From Rikenellaceae bacterium (lineage in GTDB: Bacteria > Bacteroidota > Bacteroidia > Bacteroidales > Rikenellaceae), in the NCBI GenBank assembly GCA_015059845.1, contig SUZR01000001.1, positions 62,001 to 126,000 of the forward strand: DNA of 64,000 nt, read 5' to 3'. Positions 1 through 8,798 of this stretch are shown one piece after another. The notes under the pieces were generated by a model that had not been told where the DNA came from, did no database searches, and saw only the letters and a program-made list of their open reading frames with translations. The position numbers and the translations under genes were made by a program. Position 1 is the first letter of the stretch; the number at the start of each line of letters is the position of its first letter.

Positions 1-40
1 ACGTGACCTCTTGGTTCAAGTAGAAAACTATCTATCAATA

Positions 41-73
41 AAAAAGGCAACCCCGAAAAGGTTGCCTTTTTTA
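41..73. terminator. Intrinsic terminator downstream of lpdA (bidirectional)
   Basis: The inverted repeat AAGGCAACC/GGTTGCCTT is closed by a short CGAAAA-type loop and flanked by A and T runs, so it can work on either strand. It lies just beyond the stop codon of lpdA and probably ends that minus-strand unit. Confidence 0.85.
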
Positions 74-86
74 TTGCATATTATTC

Positions 87-1460
87 TTATAGATGTATTG
101 CAGCTCCCATAGCGGCTTCAGCTGCCTCCATCAAACCCTCGTGCATCGTGGGATGCGAGTGTATGGTCTTGGCAATAGCGTGAGCTGTAGCGCCTAAGCG
201 CTTAGCGAGTGTGGGCTCGCCCAACATCTCTGTCACGGTAGCACCTACCATATGTGCGCCAATCAGCTTCTCGCTCTCATCGAAAATGAGTTTCACAAAG
301 CCGTCACGGTCGCCCGCCGCCGTAGCCTTGCCCGATGCGGTGAATGGGAAACGACCTACCTTATATTCAATACCCTTCTCGCGTGCCTGTTGTTCGGTCA
401 TACCCACCGATGCGACCTCGGGCGAGGTGAATACGCACGACGGAATGGTTGAGTAATCAACAGCATCGGGTGTAAGTCCGCAGATATGCTCCACGCAGTG
501 AATAGCCTCGGCCGATGCAACGTGCGCCAAAGCGGGTGTTGCGATGATATCACCGATGGCATAAACGCCTGCGGCTGAGGTCTGATAATGCTCGTCAACG
601 ACAATCTTATCGCGCTCTACTGAAATACCCATCTCCTCCAGACCGATATTCTCGATATTCGACTTTACGCCTACGGCCGACAAAACAACATCAGCAGTAA
701 GAGTCTCCGCGCCCTTCTTGCCCTCAATATCAACGTGGCATTGGCCATCTACAACAGCTACGTTCTTCACCGTTGTTGAGGTCATCACCGTTGCGCGCAT
801 CTTGCGGAATGAACGCTCCATAGCCTTTGCAACCTCCTCATCCTCAAGAGGCATCATCTGCGGCATATACTCAATAACGGTCACCTTAACACCCATTGAT
901 GCGTACAAGCAAGCAAATTCGCTACCGATGGCACCCGAGCCAACAACAATCATCGACTGCGGCAATGTGGGAAGTGTCAAAGCCTCCTTTGATGAGATTA
1001 CGTGTTCTCCATCCACCAGCATAAAGGGCATCTGGCGGGGACGTGCGCCTGTGGCAAGGATTACCGCATCGGCCTCGTAGATTGAACCATCCACATCCAC
1101 CTTACCCTCGCCTGCCAAGCGGCCGAAACCTGCGAGAATATCAATATTATTCTTCTTCATCAGGAAGGCTACACCCTTGCTCATAGTCTCGGCTACCGTG
1201 CGTGAGCGTGCCACAACCTTCTCCCAATCGGGCTTAACCTCACCCTCGATGGCTACGCCGTAGTGTGCAGCATTTTTGCAGTAGGTATATACCTGCGCAC
1301 TCTTGAGCAATGCCTTAGTGGGAATACATCCCCAGTTAAGACATACGCCACCCAATTCGGCCTTCTCGACAATGGCTACCTTCTTGCCGAGCTGTGAGGC
1401 GCGGATGGCGGCCACATAGCCGCCAGGTCCGCTACCTATAACTATAATATCGTATTTCAT
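87..1460 (-). CDS. lpdA: Dihydrolipoyl dehydrogenase (E3)
   Basis: This FAD enzyme reoxidises dihydrolipoamide to lipoamide with NAD+, serving 2-oxoacid dehydrogenase complexes or glycine cleavage in the cytoplasm. An N-terminal FAD-binding GSGPGG motif spans residues 9-14. The redox-active disulfide is C40/C45 in a GGVCLNWGC motif, an NAD-binding GSGAIGSE motif follows near residue 174, and the C-terminal interface carries the His-Glu pair H436/E441 in HPTMHE. The length of 457 aa is normal. It follows the C69 dipeptidase with a 25-nt gap and may share its transcript. No E1, E2 or glycine-cleavage genes are nearby, so its partner complex cannot be told from here. Confidence 0.96.
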   Translation of the reverse strand: MKYDIIVIGSGPGGYVAAIRASQLGKKVAIVEKAELGGVCLNWGCIPTKALLKSAQVYTYCKNAAHYGVAIEGEVKPDWEKVVARSRTVAETMSKGVAFLMKKNNIDILAGFGRLAGEGKVDVDGSIYEADAVILATGARPRQMPFMLVDGEHVISSKEALTLPTLPQSMIVVGSGAIGSEFACLYASMGVKVTVIEYMPQMMPLEDEEVAKAMERSFRKMRATVMTSTTVKNVAVVDGQCHVDIEGKKGAETLTADVVLSAVGVKSNIENIGLEEMGISVERDKIVVDEHYQTSAAGVYAIGDIIATPALAHVASAEAIHCVEHICGLTPDAVDYSTIPSCVFTSPEVASVGMTEQQAREKGIEYKVGRFPFTASGKATAAGDRDGFVKLIFDESEKLIGAHMVGATVTEMLGEPTLAKRLGATAHAIAKTIHSHPTMHEGLMEAAEAAMGAAIHL

Positions 1461-1485
1461 ATTTAGCTTTAGTTAATCGCTGTAA

Positions 1486-3144
1486 CTATCTTGACAACAG
1501 GCGCAAACCGTTATCCTTCGCTACGGCACGCTTCCATCTCTCGTTGTAGCCCGGATACTGAATCTTGCCAGGAATCTTCTTGCCGTTACCATTGTCAACG
1601 AAGTGCTCGCTGCTGGTCTTGGCCTCGATAACGTAGCTCAATACGTCGGCGTGCTCGCTCTTGAGGTTGCCGTCAACATACTTCAATAGCAAATATTTGT
1701 CCAAACGACTCCAGTTGCCAAATAACTCGTTTGCCTTAGCAATGCTGTACTCGGTTGCAATCTTCTTCTGAGCCTTAGTTGCAAGGCCTGCCATCTGTGC
1801 ATCTACGGCATTAACATCCTCCAACATCGCATTCTCCCAGTAATCTACCACCTTGCGAATATCCTTTGACATCATATCGTAGCGGAGGTATGCAAAGTTT
1901 GTTACGCGGTTGAAGAGCCAGAAAGCAGATGAATCTGAGTAATCCAACATTGAACCATTACCCTCGGCCATACACTCGGGAACAGCCGTAGTATTGCAGT
2001 AGATAGGTGTCAAGCAAGATGTTGCAGCATCGTCCATACCGAACCACAAAATACCTGTCTTGCCCTCACGTGCCTGACCGCAGAGCCAGAAACCTGTCTG
2101 CTGAGTAGCTGTTGCACGCTCGTTGAGATATGTCTTGCCATCTACCTCGAAATTCATCGGACGCCAACGGTAAGGTAGGCCGTGACCGCCAGCACCAATA
2201 TCCTGAGTCATATCCATCGGAGTACCCTCGTAGTGGTCGCGCATAGCATCAAACACCTGCTTGGGCGAAATCTTTCTTACAGGCTTAACCCACAGAGGCA
2301 TACGGTTATCCTTGTTCAAACCCATTGCGAAGTCGTAGTACTTATCCATATCGGTTGCAAAGGTGCGGAAGAAGCTCCATACGCGAGCCTCGCAAGCACG
2401 CATAGCACCAAAGTCGAGCGGAGCGTAAGCGTCAGCAAACGAAAACTCCTCATCCTTGCCAGAGAAGTAACCCTTCTCGCGTGCGAATGAAATCACATCG
2501 GGTGCGTAGAGGCAGTTCTCGGGGTCGTTCAGCGGGAATGTGGTGATACGAGCTTGGTTGGCGTGTGCGCAGATATATCCATCGGGCACGCGACGTGCTA
2601 CCCATACGATACCCTTCTTGTCGGGACCTTTACCGATAAGCTCCATAATCCACGCCTCGTTAGCGTCAGCGATTGAGAAGCTCTCGCCGCTTGAGTAGTA
2701 GCCGTAGGTGTTTGCCAGCTCAACAATCACGTCAATTGCCTCGCGTGCGGTCTTAGCGCGCTGCAAAGCAATGTAGATGAGTGAGCCGTAATCGATAATG
2801 CCATCGGGGTTGTGCAACTCCGAGCGGCCACCGAATGTAGTCTCGGTGATGATTACCGAGTGCTCGTTCATATTACCTACGGTCGAGTAGGTTGTCTTAA
2901 GCTGAGGAATATCACCAAGATACTTGCCTGAGTCCCACTCATATACGGGCATCATTGCCGCAGCTTTCTTTGCGGGGTTGTACTTGTAGAGTGCGCCGTA
3001 GAGCTGGTGTGAATCGGCAGCGTAGGTTACCAGCACCGAGCCATCGGTCGAAGCTCCCTTAGTAATAATGAAGTTTGTGCAGGCCAGCGCGGGCGTGAGA
3101 GCCGTAACGGCAGCGAGCATAAGCGTAGTAAAAAGTTTTTTCAT
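1486..3144 (-). CDS. C69-family dipeptidase, exported Ntn hydrolase
   Basis: This 552-aa protein belongs to the U34/C69 dipeptidase family (PepD-like). Family members are N-terminal nucleophile hydrolases that cut dipeptides. Residues 1-21 form a signal peptide ending in PALA, and the next residue, C22 in ACTNFII, is the expected nucleophile exposed when the signal is removed. Family motifs are visible: ADSHQLYG near residue 43, a conserved NEHSV segment near 93, and ESFSIADANEAW near 154. The likely site of action is the periplasm or outer surface, where it would supply amino acids from peptides. A TATCTTTG promoter element lies upstream. Exact substrate is unknown. Confidence 0.92.
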   Translation of the reverse strand: MKKLFTTLMLAAVTALTPALACTNFIITKGASTDGSVLVTYAADSHQLYGALYKYNPAKKAAAMMPVYEWDSGKYLGDIPQLKTTYSTVGNMNEHSVIITETTFGGRSELHNPDGIIDYGSLIYIALQRAKTAREAIDVIVELANTYGYYSSGESFSIADANEAWIMELIGKGPDKKGIVWVARRVPDGYICAHANQARITTFPLNDPENCLYAPDVISFAREKGYFSGKDEEFSFADAYAPLDFGAMRACEARVWSFFRTFATDMDKYYDFAMGLNKDNRMPLWVKPVRKISPKQVFDAMRDHYEGTPMDMTQDIGAGGHGLPYRWRPMNFEVDGKTYLNERATATQQTGFWLCGQAREGKTGILWFGMDDAATSCLTPIYCNTTAVPECMAEGNGSMLDYSDSSAFWLFNRVTNFAYLRYDMMSKDIRKVVDYWENAMLEDVNAVDAQMAGLATKAQKKIATEYSIAKANELFGNWSRLDKYLLLKYVDGNLKSEHADVLSYVIEAKTSSEHFVDNGNGKKIPGKIQYPGYNERWKRAVAKDNGLRLLSR

Positions 3145-3178
3145 TTTTATAATGTTTTGGTTATTATAATCTAAATGT

Positions 3179-3186
3179 CAAAGATA
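3179..3186 (-). promoter_or_regulatory. Bacteroidota -7 element for the C69 dipeptidase
   Basis: On the minus strand the bases read TATCTTTG, an exact match to the Bacteroidota TAnnTTTG -7 consensus, about 35 nt upstream of the dipeptidase start. I see no clear TTTG -33 box at the ideal distance. Confidence 0.55.
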
Positions 3187-3221
3187 AGAAAAATAGGTGT
3201 AAAATCCGAAAAAATATGTAT

Positions 3222-3236
3222 TTTTACATTGTAAAA
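3222..3236. promoter_or_regulatory. 15-bp palindrome TTTTACA-T-TGTAAAA before yggS
   Basis: A perfect 7-bp inverted repeat with a one-base centre lies 9 nt before the chosen yggS start. It could be an operator or a weak hairpin in the 5' leader. No regulator for it can be named from the window. Confidence 0.35.
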
Positions 3237-3245
3237 CTGATAGCT

Positions 3246-3905
3246 ATGTCAATCAAAAGTAAAATAGAGAGTCTGCGTGCTGCTCTGCCCGAGGGTGTGA
3301 AGTTGCTTGCGGTGTCGAAGTTTCACCCCGTGGAGGCCATCGTGGAGGCATACGCCGCAGGTCAGCGAGCCTTTGGTGAGAGCCGTCCGCAGGAACTGAA
3401 ACAGAAATATGAGGCGTTGCCGCACGATATAGAGTGGCATATGATTGGCCATCTGCAAACCAACAAGGTAAAGTATATTGCTCCGTTCGTGCATCTGGTG
3501 GAGTCGCTTGATAGTGAGCGACTTGCCGAGGAGATTGAGCGTCAGGCGATGAAATGTGACCGCGTGATTGATTGCCTGCTGGAGATTCACGTGACAGCTG
3601 AGGAGAGCAAGTCGGGCTGGGATTATGCGGAGCTTTTGGCCTTTGTGCAGAGTGGCGGATTTGAACGCCTGCCCCACATCCGAGTGCGTGGCGTGATGGG
3701 AATGGCAACATTTACCGACGATGAGAGCGTTGTGCGGGCCGATTTTGAGCGACTTGCAATCTGCAAAACTGAGCTTGCACAATATTTCGGGGCGGAGTTT
3801 GATACCTTGTCAATGGGAATGTCAGACGATTATCGCTTAGCCATCGAGTATGGCTCTACCGAGGTGCGTATCGGCTCAACCATTTTTGGTGCAAGAGAGT
3901 ATTAA
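3246..3905 (+). CDS. YggS/PROSC-family pyridoxal phosphate homeostasis protein
   Basis: This 219-aa cytosolic protein matches the YggS family, single-domain PLP-binding alanine-racemase-like barrels that buffer free PLP and influence amino acid and keto acid balance. The PLP lysine sits in the early motif LLAVSKFHP. Later family blocks are GESRPQELKQK, WHMIGHLQTNKVK, RGVMGMATF and LSMGMSDDY, the phosphate-binding end of the barrel. I chose the ATG at 3246 because the protein then begins MSIKSKIE; an in-frame ATG at 3216 would add ten residues that do not look like the family. The metallophosphoesterase gene follows after 17 nt. Confidence 0.93.
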   Translation: MSIKSKIESLRAALPEGVKLLAVSKFHPVEAIVEAYAAGQRAFGESRPQELKQKYEALPHDIEWHMIGHLQTNKVKYIAPFVHLVESLDSERLAEEIERQAMKCDRVIDCLLEIHVTAEESKSGWDYAELLAFVQSGGFERLPHIRVRGVMGMATFTDDESVVRADFERLAICKTELAQYFGAEFDTLSMGMSDDYRLAIEYGSTEVRIGSTIFGAREY

Positions 3906-3922
3906 CTTAAATAAATATAAGT

Positions 3923-4888
3923 ATGGATAGAAAAGAGTTTTTAGCTTCAGTGTTGGCTTTGGGTGGTGCTGCTTTGGTGCCTGCCAACGCCTCGGTGCTG
4001 GATAAGATGGAGGAGTTATCAGCAGAGGCTCCCTCGAAGCGAATTGACCCGTCGCTGGCGGTGTTGATGTCGGATATTCATATTTGTGGCGAGCTTAAGG
4101 ATGGTAAATCTATTCATTACCCCTACAACCCCACCTGCCTTGAGTTGCGCGTAAAAGAGATTTTGGCGATGTGCCCGCTGCCTGCCAATGTGCTTGTGTT
4201 TGGCGATGTGGCGTGGGATTACGGCTTGGAGGAGGATTACCGTTATGCCGCCGAACTGTTGCGCCCGCTGGAGGATGCTGGCATTCGCGTAACTTTGGGC
4301 TTGGGTAATCACGACCGCCGTGCTGCATTTTTTAAGGTCTTCTCGCAATATGCCCAGACAACACCCGTTGCAGGTCGTGCTGTGTCGGTAGTGAAGTTGC
4401 CAGACGTAGATTTTATTATGCTCGACTCGCTTACCGAGAAGCCTGACCTGAAGCCTCGTCAGAGTACTACGGTCAGCGGAACTATTAGTGATGAGCAGAT
4501 TGAGTGGCTGAAGGATTACCTCTCGAAGAGCGACCGTCCCGTGATTCTTGGAGCACACCACCCTCTAAGTGAGCTTCGTAATTTGACTAAGATGTTGGAA
4601 GATTCGCCTACCGTGGCGGCCTTTATCTATGGTCACGTGCATATTTGGAATAAGTCGGTGTCGATTATCCGCCCGCGCAAGCCGCAGCATATGTTGCCAA
4701 CGGTTGCCCTGCCTGCAACGTTCTATGGCGATATAGGCTTTGCCGTGATGCGCACATCGCCTAAGGGCGCGAAGATAACCTACTCGTCAAAAGGTTTCTG
4801 GTGGCCACAGCCCGAGGATAATCCCCCTGCGGAGTGGCTGCAGCGCCAAAAGGATTTGGCCAACGAAGAGTGTACGATATTGTTTTAG
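3923..4888 (+). CDS. Calcineurin-like metallophosphoesterase, exported
   Basis: This 321-aa protein contains the full set of metallophosphoesterase motifs in order: DIH in SDIHICGE, GD in VFGDVAWDYG, GNHD in LGLGNHDRR, GAHH in ILGAHHPL, and GHVH in IYGHVHIW. These build the two-metal site of the calcineurin superfamily. The N-terminus (MDRKEF followed by a hydrophobic alanine/leucine stretch ending PANAS) looks like an export signal, although the twin arginine of a Tat signal is absent. The substrate may be a phosphomonoester, nucleotide or phosphodiester; nothing here decides. It is 17 nt behind yggS and probably co-transcribed with it. Confidence 0.88.
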   Translation: MDRKEFLASVLALGGAALVPANASVLDKMEELSAEAPSKRIDPSLAVLMSDIHICGELKDGKSIHYPYNPTCLELRVKEILAMCPLPANVLVFGDVAWDYGLEEDYRYAAELLRPLEDAGIRVTLGLGNHDRRAAFFKVFSQYAQTTPVAGRAVSVVKLPDVDFIMLDSLTEKPDLKPRQSTTVSGTISDEQIEWLKDYLSKSDRPVILGAHHPLSELRNLTKMLEDSPTVAAFIYGHVHIWNKSVSIIRPRKPQHMLPTVALPATFYGDIGFAVMRTSPKGAKITYSSKGFWWPQPEDNPPAEWLQRQKDLANEECTILF

Positions 4889-4908
4889 TGTATTTAATAA
4901 TTGATAAT

Positions 4909-4940
4909 AAAAAAGCCACCCTTTCGGGAGTGGCTTTTTT
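4909..4940. terminator. Bidirectional terminator between converging genes
   Basis: A run of A, the stem AGCCAC/GTGGCT with a short loop, and a run of T form a symmetric terminator between the metallophosphoesterase (plus) and the PqaA-like gene (minus). Confidence 0.88.
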
Positions 4941-4941
4941 A

Positions 4942-6330
4942 TTACATCGGCAATTCAACTTTTATTTCTGGCTCGAAGATTTCATCGAACACCTCGTCCG
5001 CATCGGCGGTAAACATTCGTGTTGTTATGTTGTATGGCTCACCACCATTCGGGTGGCGGTATTTGGCCATCACAATAAAGGCTTTATACCCTTCGGCAGG
5101 ATAGTTAACCTCGACCTTTACCTTGCCTTTGTGTGAAATGCCCTGCTCGGTCGGAATAAACTTACTCTGGCGGAAATCCTTATTCTCAGATGTCGCCTCC
5201 CAAAGTATAACCTCCTCAAGATAGGCCTTGTCGGCCTTGATTACAACCGTAGCGCTACCCTGCTGCTCCTTAATCTTGTAATCAAATCTCGGGTACTGCA
5301 TACCATCAATAGTTTGGCTAAAGAATGCCTCCAGCGAGCTGAATGCCGCCTGCTTGTTTCCCAAACCGTGACCGGCATTTGTGGTGTAGGATATGAACTT
5401 CTCTCCGGGAATACCATCAATATAATTTTTCACCGCATCTACGGTCCAATATTCATCGTTCGTGCCAAAGAACAACATCTTCGGCATCGTATATTTCTCG
5501 CGGTATGAGTATGGGTCAATCATCGCCACCAGCTCTCGTCCCGTAGGCGTTACGACCTCCTCCGTAAGACCGAGGTTTACATAATCCTTAATCTGAATAC
5601 TATAACTGCCGAACATATGACGCTGGTACGGTACGCTGACGGGCATATTCAGTATGTCGATAACCATCGGAGCTATGGCCACCACACGCTTATCCTCGCT
5701 TGCCGCTGTGAGCCACGTAGTCCAGCCGCGCTTCGATATTCCATTCATCACAAAGCGCTCGGCCTTAACCGATAGGCCCTTCTTGATGGAAAACTCCTCG
5801 ATGGCATCCATCGCGCGGATGGCACTCTTTGTCATCGGGAAGAGCAGAGGCCACGTCTGGTCCTTGTCGTTTTGGAAGTTATGGAATGTGTATGACACTA
5901 GTTCATCTTCGTACTTGCCGCCATATAGGGGCTGTCGTGGTACCTGCCACAAGATAGCCGTTATAGCCTCGCAACGGGTAGCAATACCCGTCATAAAGCC
6001 GATAAGCGAATCATCCCATCCGTGGTAGTTCGGCTCGCCAGTTTTCTCGTCAGCACTGCCGCCCGAGATGTGTATTAGCGCCTCGTTATTGGTTAGCTTG
6101 TCGGGAACGATTACCACTAACTCGTGAATCCACTCAAACTCGCGCCACGTCTGTGACTGCATACGCAGGCGATAAGCCGTAGCTTCGTTTGCTCGCAGAC
6201 TATCACGCACCTCCCACGCGTAGCTCTTGTCACCATTATTTATATAGTGCTTGAGAGCCTCCGAGGGTGCTACCTGTGCTGTGGCACTCCACGCCCATAG
6301 CAGGGTGAGTATTATTACGAGTCGTTTCAT
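4942..6330 (-). CDS. PhoPQ-activated pathogenicity-related (PqaA-like) family protein, exported
   Basis: This 462-aa protein fits the PhoPQ_related family (PF10142), exported alpha/beta-hydrolase-like proteins named after Salmonella PqaA. It starts with a signal peptide (MKRLVIILTLLWAWSATAQ). The nucleophile-elbow-like segment GISKRGWTTW lies near residue 199, where the family has a GxSKRG core. Other recognisable segments are HISGGSAD, LWQVPRQPLYG, an FFGTNDEYW segment and a C-terminal TNAGHGL that could supply the His. The biochemical role in Bacteroidota is unknown. It is the last gene of the yicC-gmk-nadD operon, 6 nt behind the M23 peptidase gene. Confidence 0.85.
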   Translation of the reverse strand: MKRLVIILTLLWAWSATAQVAPSEALKHYINNGDKSYAWEVRDSLRANEATAYRLRMQSQTWREFEWIHELVVIVPDKLTNNEALIHISGGSADEKTGEPNYHGWDDSLIGFMTGIATRCEAITAILWQVPRQPLYGGKYEDELVSYTFHNFQNDKDQTWPLLFPMTKSAIRAMDAIEEFSIKKGLSVKAERFVMNGISKRGWTTWLTAASEDKRVVAIAPMVIDILNMPVSVPYQRHMFGSYSIQIKDYVNLGLTEEVVTPTGRELVAMIDPYSYREKYTMPKMLFFGTNDEYWTVDAVKNYIDGIPGEKFISYTTNAGHGLGNKQAAFSSLEAFFSQTIDGMQYPRFDYKIKEQQGSATVVIKADKAYLEEVILWEATSENKDFRQSKFIPTEQGISHKGKVKVEVNYPAEGYKAFIVMAKYRHPNGGEPYNITTRMFTADADEVFDEIFEPEIKVELPM

Positions 6331-6336
6331 AAATTG

Positions 6337-7374
6337 TTATCGTACTCTGATTCGCTGACCCAAACGCAGGATAGATGTCTTCTTGATGCCGTTGAGCTGG
6401 CAGAGCTTGGAGACAGTCGTATGGTTGTTGATAGCAATACGTCCCAGCGTGTCACCCTTCTTTACGATGTGATACTTAATCGCAGCCGCCTCCTTGGCTA
6501 TCTTCTTATCCTCCTCGTCGCTCTGTACCTCCTCCTCGAAGTCCTGCGTGAAGCGAGAATAAGGGCTAAAGTATGTACGCTTCAGAAGGAATGTCTCGCG
6601 GCGTAGGTCACCTGTCGTAAAGTCGATAAGTCGCTCGGGGTCAAATGTGTGTCCCTTGTATCGCATCTCGAAGTGGAGGTGTGAGCCTGTGCTGCGGCCC
6701 GTGTTACCTCCCTTACCGATAACCTGACCTGCGGTAACCCACTCGTTGGGCTTTACGTTAATCTCCGAGAGGTGACCGTAGAAGGTCTCCAAACCGTTGT
6801 CGTGGCGCAGAACAACCAAATTACCATATCCATAACGCACGTAGGTACATATACGCACGCGGCCATCGAAGGTAGCATATACGGGGTCGCCCGTCTCGAG
6901 GTCGATATCTGTACCCTGGTGAATACGGCGACGGCGAGGGCCATATTTTGATGTCACACGGCCCTTGAATGGGTAGTGATAGCTCTTGAGAGAATCTACA
7001 AGGTCGATAACCATCGACATAGGAATATCCTTTAGTTCAACTTTGAAGGGCTGAATCTTAGTTGTATCCCACTCCTGCGTAAAGACCGTCTCGTCCAATA
7101 CGTCAATATTGCGGTTACGAACAAAACGCCAAGTGTTGTCGTTATAGAGTACGATGTTAAGGCCTTCGCTTGATGAGGGAATGGTGTCCACCACCAATAC
7201 ATCCTTAGCCTCGAATGCGGGACCAGACTCCAGAGGTACACGCTTGACGATGATGGCATCGTCGGGCAGAGAGTCCTTGTTTATGGTGTTTTGTACTATC
7301 TTAACCCCTTGTGCTGAGGCTACGCTTGCAATGGCAAGCGACAAAAGTAAAAGCAGTGTTCTGCGTAAATTCAT
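6337..7374 (-). CDS. M23 peptidoglycan endopeptidase with C-terminal LysM
   Basis: This 345-aa exported protein starts with a signal peptide (about residues 1-21, ending ASAQG). The middle is a lysostaphin/M23 domain with the zinc ligands in HQGTDIDLETGDP and HLHFEMRYKG, separated by FYGHLSEI. A LysM module follows at about residues 300-345 (YHIVKKGDTLGRIA...). Such proteins either cut peptide crosslinks in periplasmic peptidoglycan or, when degenerate, activate amidases. The zinc-binding residues appear intact here, which argues for real activity. It is encoded between DUF3109 (32-nt gap) and the PqaA-like gene. Confidence 0.92.
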   Translation of the reverse strand: MNLRRTLLLLLSLAIASVASAQGVKIVQNTINKDSLPDDAIIVKRVPLESGPAFEAKDVLVVDTIPSSSEGLNIVLYNDNTWRFVRNRNIDVLDETVFTQEWDTTKIQPFKVELKDIPMSMVIDLVDSLKSYHYPFKGRVTSKYGPRRRRIHQGTDIDLETGDPVYATFDGRVRICTYVRYGYGNLVVLRHDNGLETFYGHLSEINVKPNEWVTAGQVIGKGGNTGRSTGSHLHFEMRYKGHTFDPERLIDFTTGDLRRETFLLKRTYFSPYSRFTQDFEEEVQSDEEDKKIAKEAAAIKYHIVKKGDTLGRIAINNHTTVSKLCQLNGIKKTSILRLGQRIRVR

Positions 7375-7406
7375 TGGGTTTATTATTTGTTAAGGTTTGT
7401 AATTCA

Positions 7407-7982
7407 TTATTCTTGTTCGCGGAGCAGCTCCTCGGCACACTCCAATGCGTTGTAGAACTCCTCGCCAAAACGGCGTATGATAGGCTCCTTGAGGGCTTTA
7501 TATACGGGAACGCCTAACTTCTTGCCACACTCCACAGCATCGCGGCACACGGCCCAGCGGTGGTAGTTCAATCCGTATGTGCCGTTGCGGAACTGCTTTA
7601 CGCGGATTGGGTATAGGTGGCACGATATGGGTTTTAGGAATGAGCATTTCCCTTCGCGGTATGCGCGCTCGATAGCGCAGAATGTAATGCCATTCTCCTC
7701 GAAGGCGTATGCACAAGCTGCATTGTCAACCAGCGGTGTGGTGTAATCGCCATCGGCATCCACTACCATAAATCCCTGACGCTCTACCTCTGCACGACCC
7801 TCCTCGGTCATATATGGAGCGTAGTTCTCGTACTCCTCCTCCAGGAGGTCAACCTCTTCTATCTCTAACGGTGCGCCAGCATCACCCTCAACGCAACAAA
7901 TACCTTTGCATTTGCCGAGGTCGCAGGCGAAACACTCGCGTAGCAGGTCTGCGCTGACAATCTTGTCATCAATCTCAATCAT
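7407..7982 (-). CDS. DUF3109 cysteine-rich protein
   Basis: This 191-aa cytosolic protein belongs to DUF3109, a family of unknown function common in Bacteroidota. It has a striking N-terminal cysteine cluster, CFACDLGKCKGICC (about residues 18-31), and further cysteines in CAYAF, ITFCAIE, KCSFLKPISCHLYP and AVCRDAVECG. The pattern resembles YkgJ-type zinc/iron-binding proteins, so metal or iron-sulfur binding is likely, but this is inference. Its ATG overlaps the nadD stop in an ATGA junction, which indicates translational coupling with nadD. Confidence 0.85.
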   Translation of the reverse strand: MIEIDDKIVSADLLRECFACDLGKCKGICCVEGDAGAPLEIEEVDLLEEEYENYAPYMTEEGRAEVERQGFMVVDADGDYTTPLVDNAACAYAFEENGITFCAIERAYREGKCSFLKPISCHLYPIRVKQFRNGTYGLNYHRWAVCRDAVECGKKLGVPVYKALKEPIIRRFGEEFYNALECAEELLREQE

Positions 7983-8797
7983 GGGTTGTATATATCTTTA
8001 TATCTATATTCTAAAATCTCCTCGGCCATCTCTATATATTGACGAACCTCGGTCTTATCTTCGACTATCTCCTCGGCTTTGCGGAAGTCATTTATGGCGC
8101 TACCCCACTCATTACGGCGGAAATAGCATTTGCCACGCTCCAGATAGAGCTCTGCCTTCTCGGGTGAGGCGGCTATGGCAGCCGTGAGCGATGCAATCTT
8201 ACTTGCCAGGCTCCACAGACCTCGTGCGCGGATATATTCACGCACCTCCTTGTCGAGCATCTGCGACACATCGTCACCACGCTCCAACCTGTCGCGTACC
8301 TCGGTTGAAGAGTATTCGCACTGCGGAGCATCGGCCAAAAATGTAGTACGCTCCGTAGAGAATGTCATCGGAATATCTGGACGCGGATATACGTAAATGT
8401 TGTATTCCGCAATAATCTCCTCGGCCTCACGCCACTTGGGAAGAGTGTTGATAAGGTCGCTACCCATCAAAATCGTAAACTCCATCTCCTGACCGTAATT
8501 CTCGGTCAGATGGCGTAGAGTATTGATTGTGTATGATGGTTTTTCGAGTAGAAACTCAATGACCGAAGGCTTTATTCGCTCGGGATAGCGCGAGTTCTTG
8601 CAGGCCAGCTCTACCATCGAATAACGGTCCATCTCGGCGGCCATATCCATATTCTGCTTGAAGGGGTTTTGCGGAGAAATAATCATCGCCACCTCGTCGC
8701 ACAGATTATGCTCAACGGCATACTCTGCAAGAGCCATATGACCGTTGTGTACGGGGTTGAACGACCCGAAGAAGAGCATCATTCGTCGCTTGGCCAT
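7979..8797 (-). CDS. nadD: Nicotinate-mononucleotide adenylyltransferase with C-terminal TPR-like extension
   Basis: NadD adenylates nicotinate mononucleotide in NAD synthesis. The nucleotidyltransferase hallmark HNGH is at residues 17-20 in FFGSFNPVHNGH, and the second motif is YSSTEVRDRL near residue 160. The catalytic part ends at about residue 190, the normal NadD length. About 75 further residues follow (SLTAAIAASPEKAELYLERG and onward) with the spacing of a TPR hairpin pair (LYLERGKCYFRRNEWGSAINDF). The extension is continuous with the enzyme and not a frameshift. The gene sits between gmk (1-nt gap) and DUF3109 (ATGA overlap). Confidence 0.92.
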   Translation of the reverse strand: MAKRRMMLFFGSFNPVHNGHMALAEYAVEHNLCDEVAMIISPQNPFKQNMDMAAEMDRYSMVELACKNSRYPERIKPSVIEFLLEKPSYTINTLRHLTENYGQEMEFTILMGSDLINTLPKWREAEEIIAEYNIYVYPRPDIPMTFSTERTTFLADAPQCEYSSTEVRDRLERGDDVSQMLDKEVREYIRARGLWSLASKIASLTAAIAASPEKAELYLERGKCYFRRNEWGSAINDFRKAEEIVEDKTEVRQYIEMAEEILEYRYKDIYNP

Positions 8798-8798
8798 A

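Noticed and set aside
3923..3995. Tat signal peptide on the metallophosphoesterase
   Set aside because: The N-terminus has RKEF and a hydrophobic stretch, but not the twin-arginine motif.
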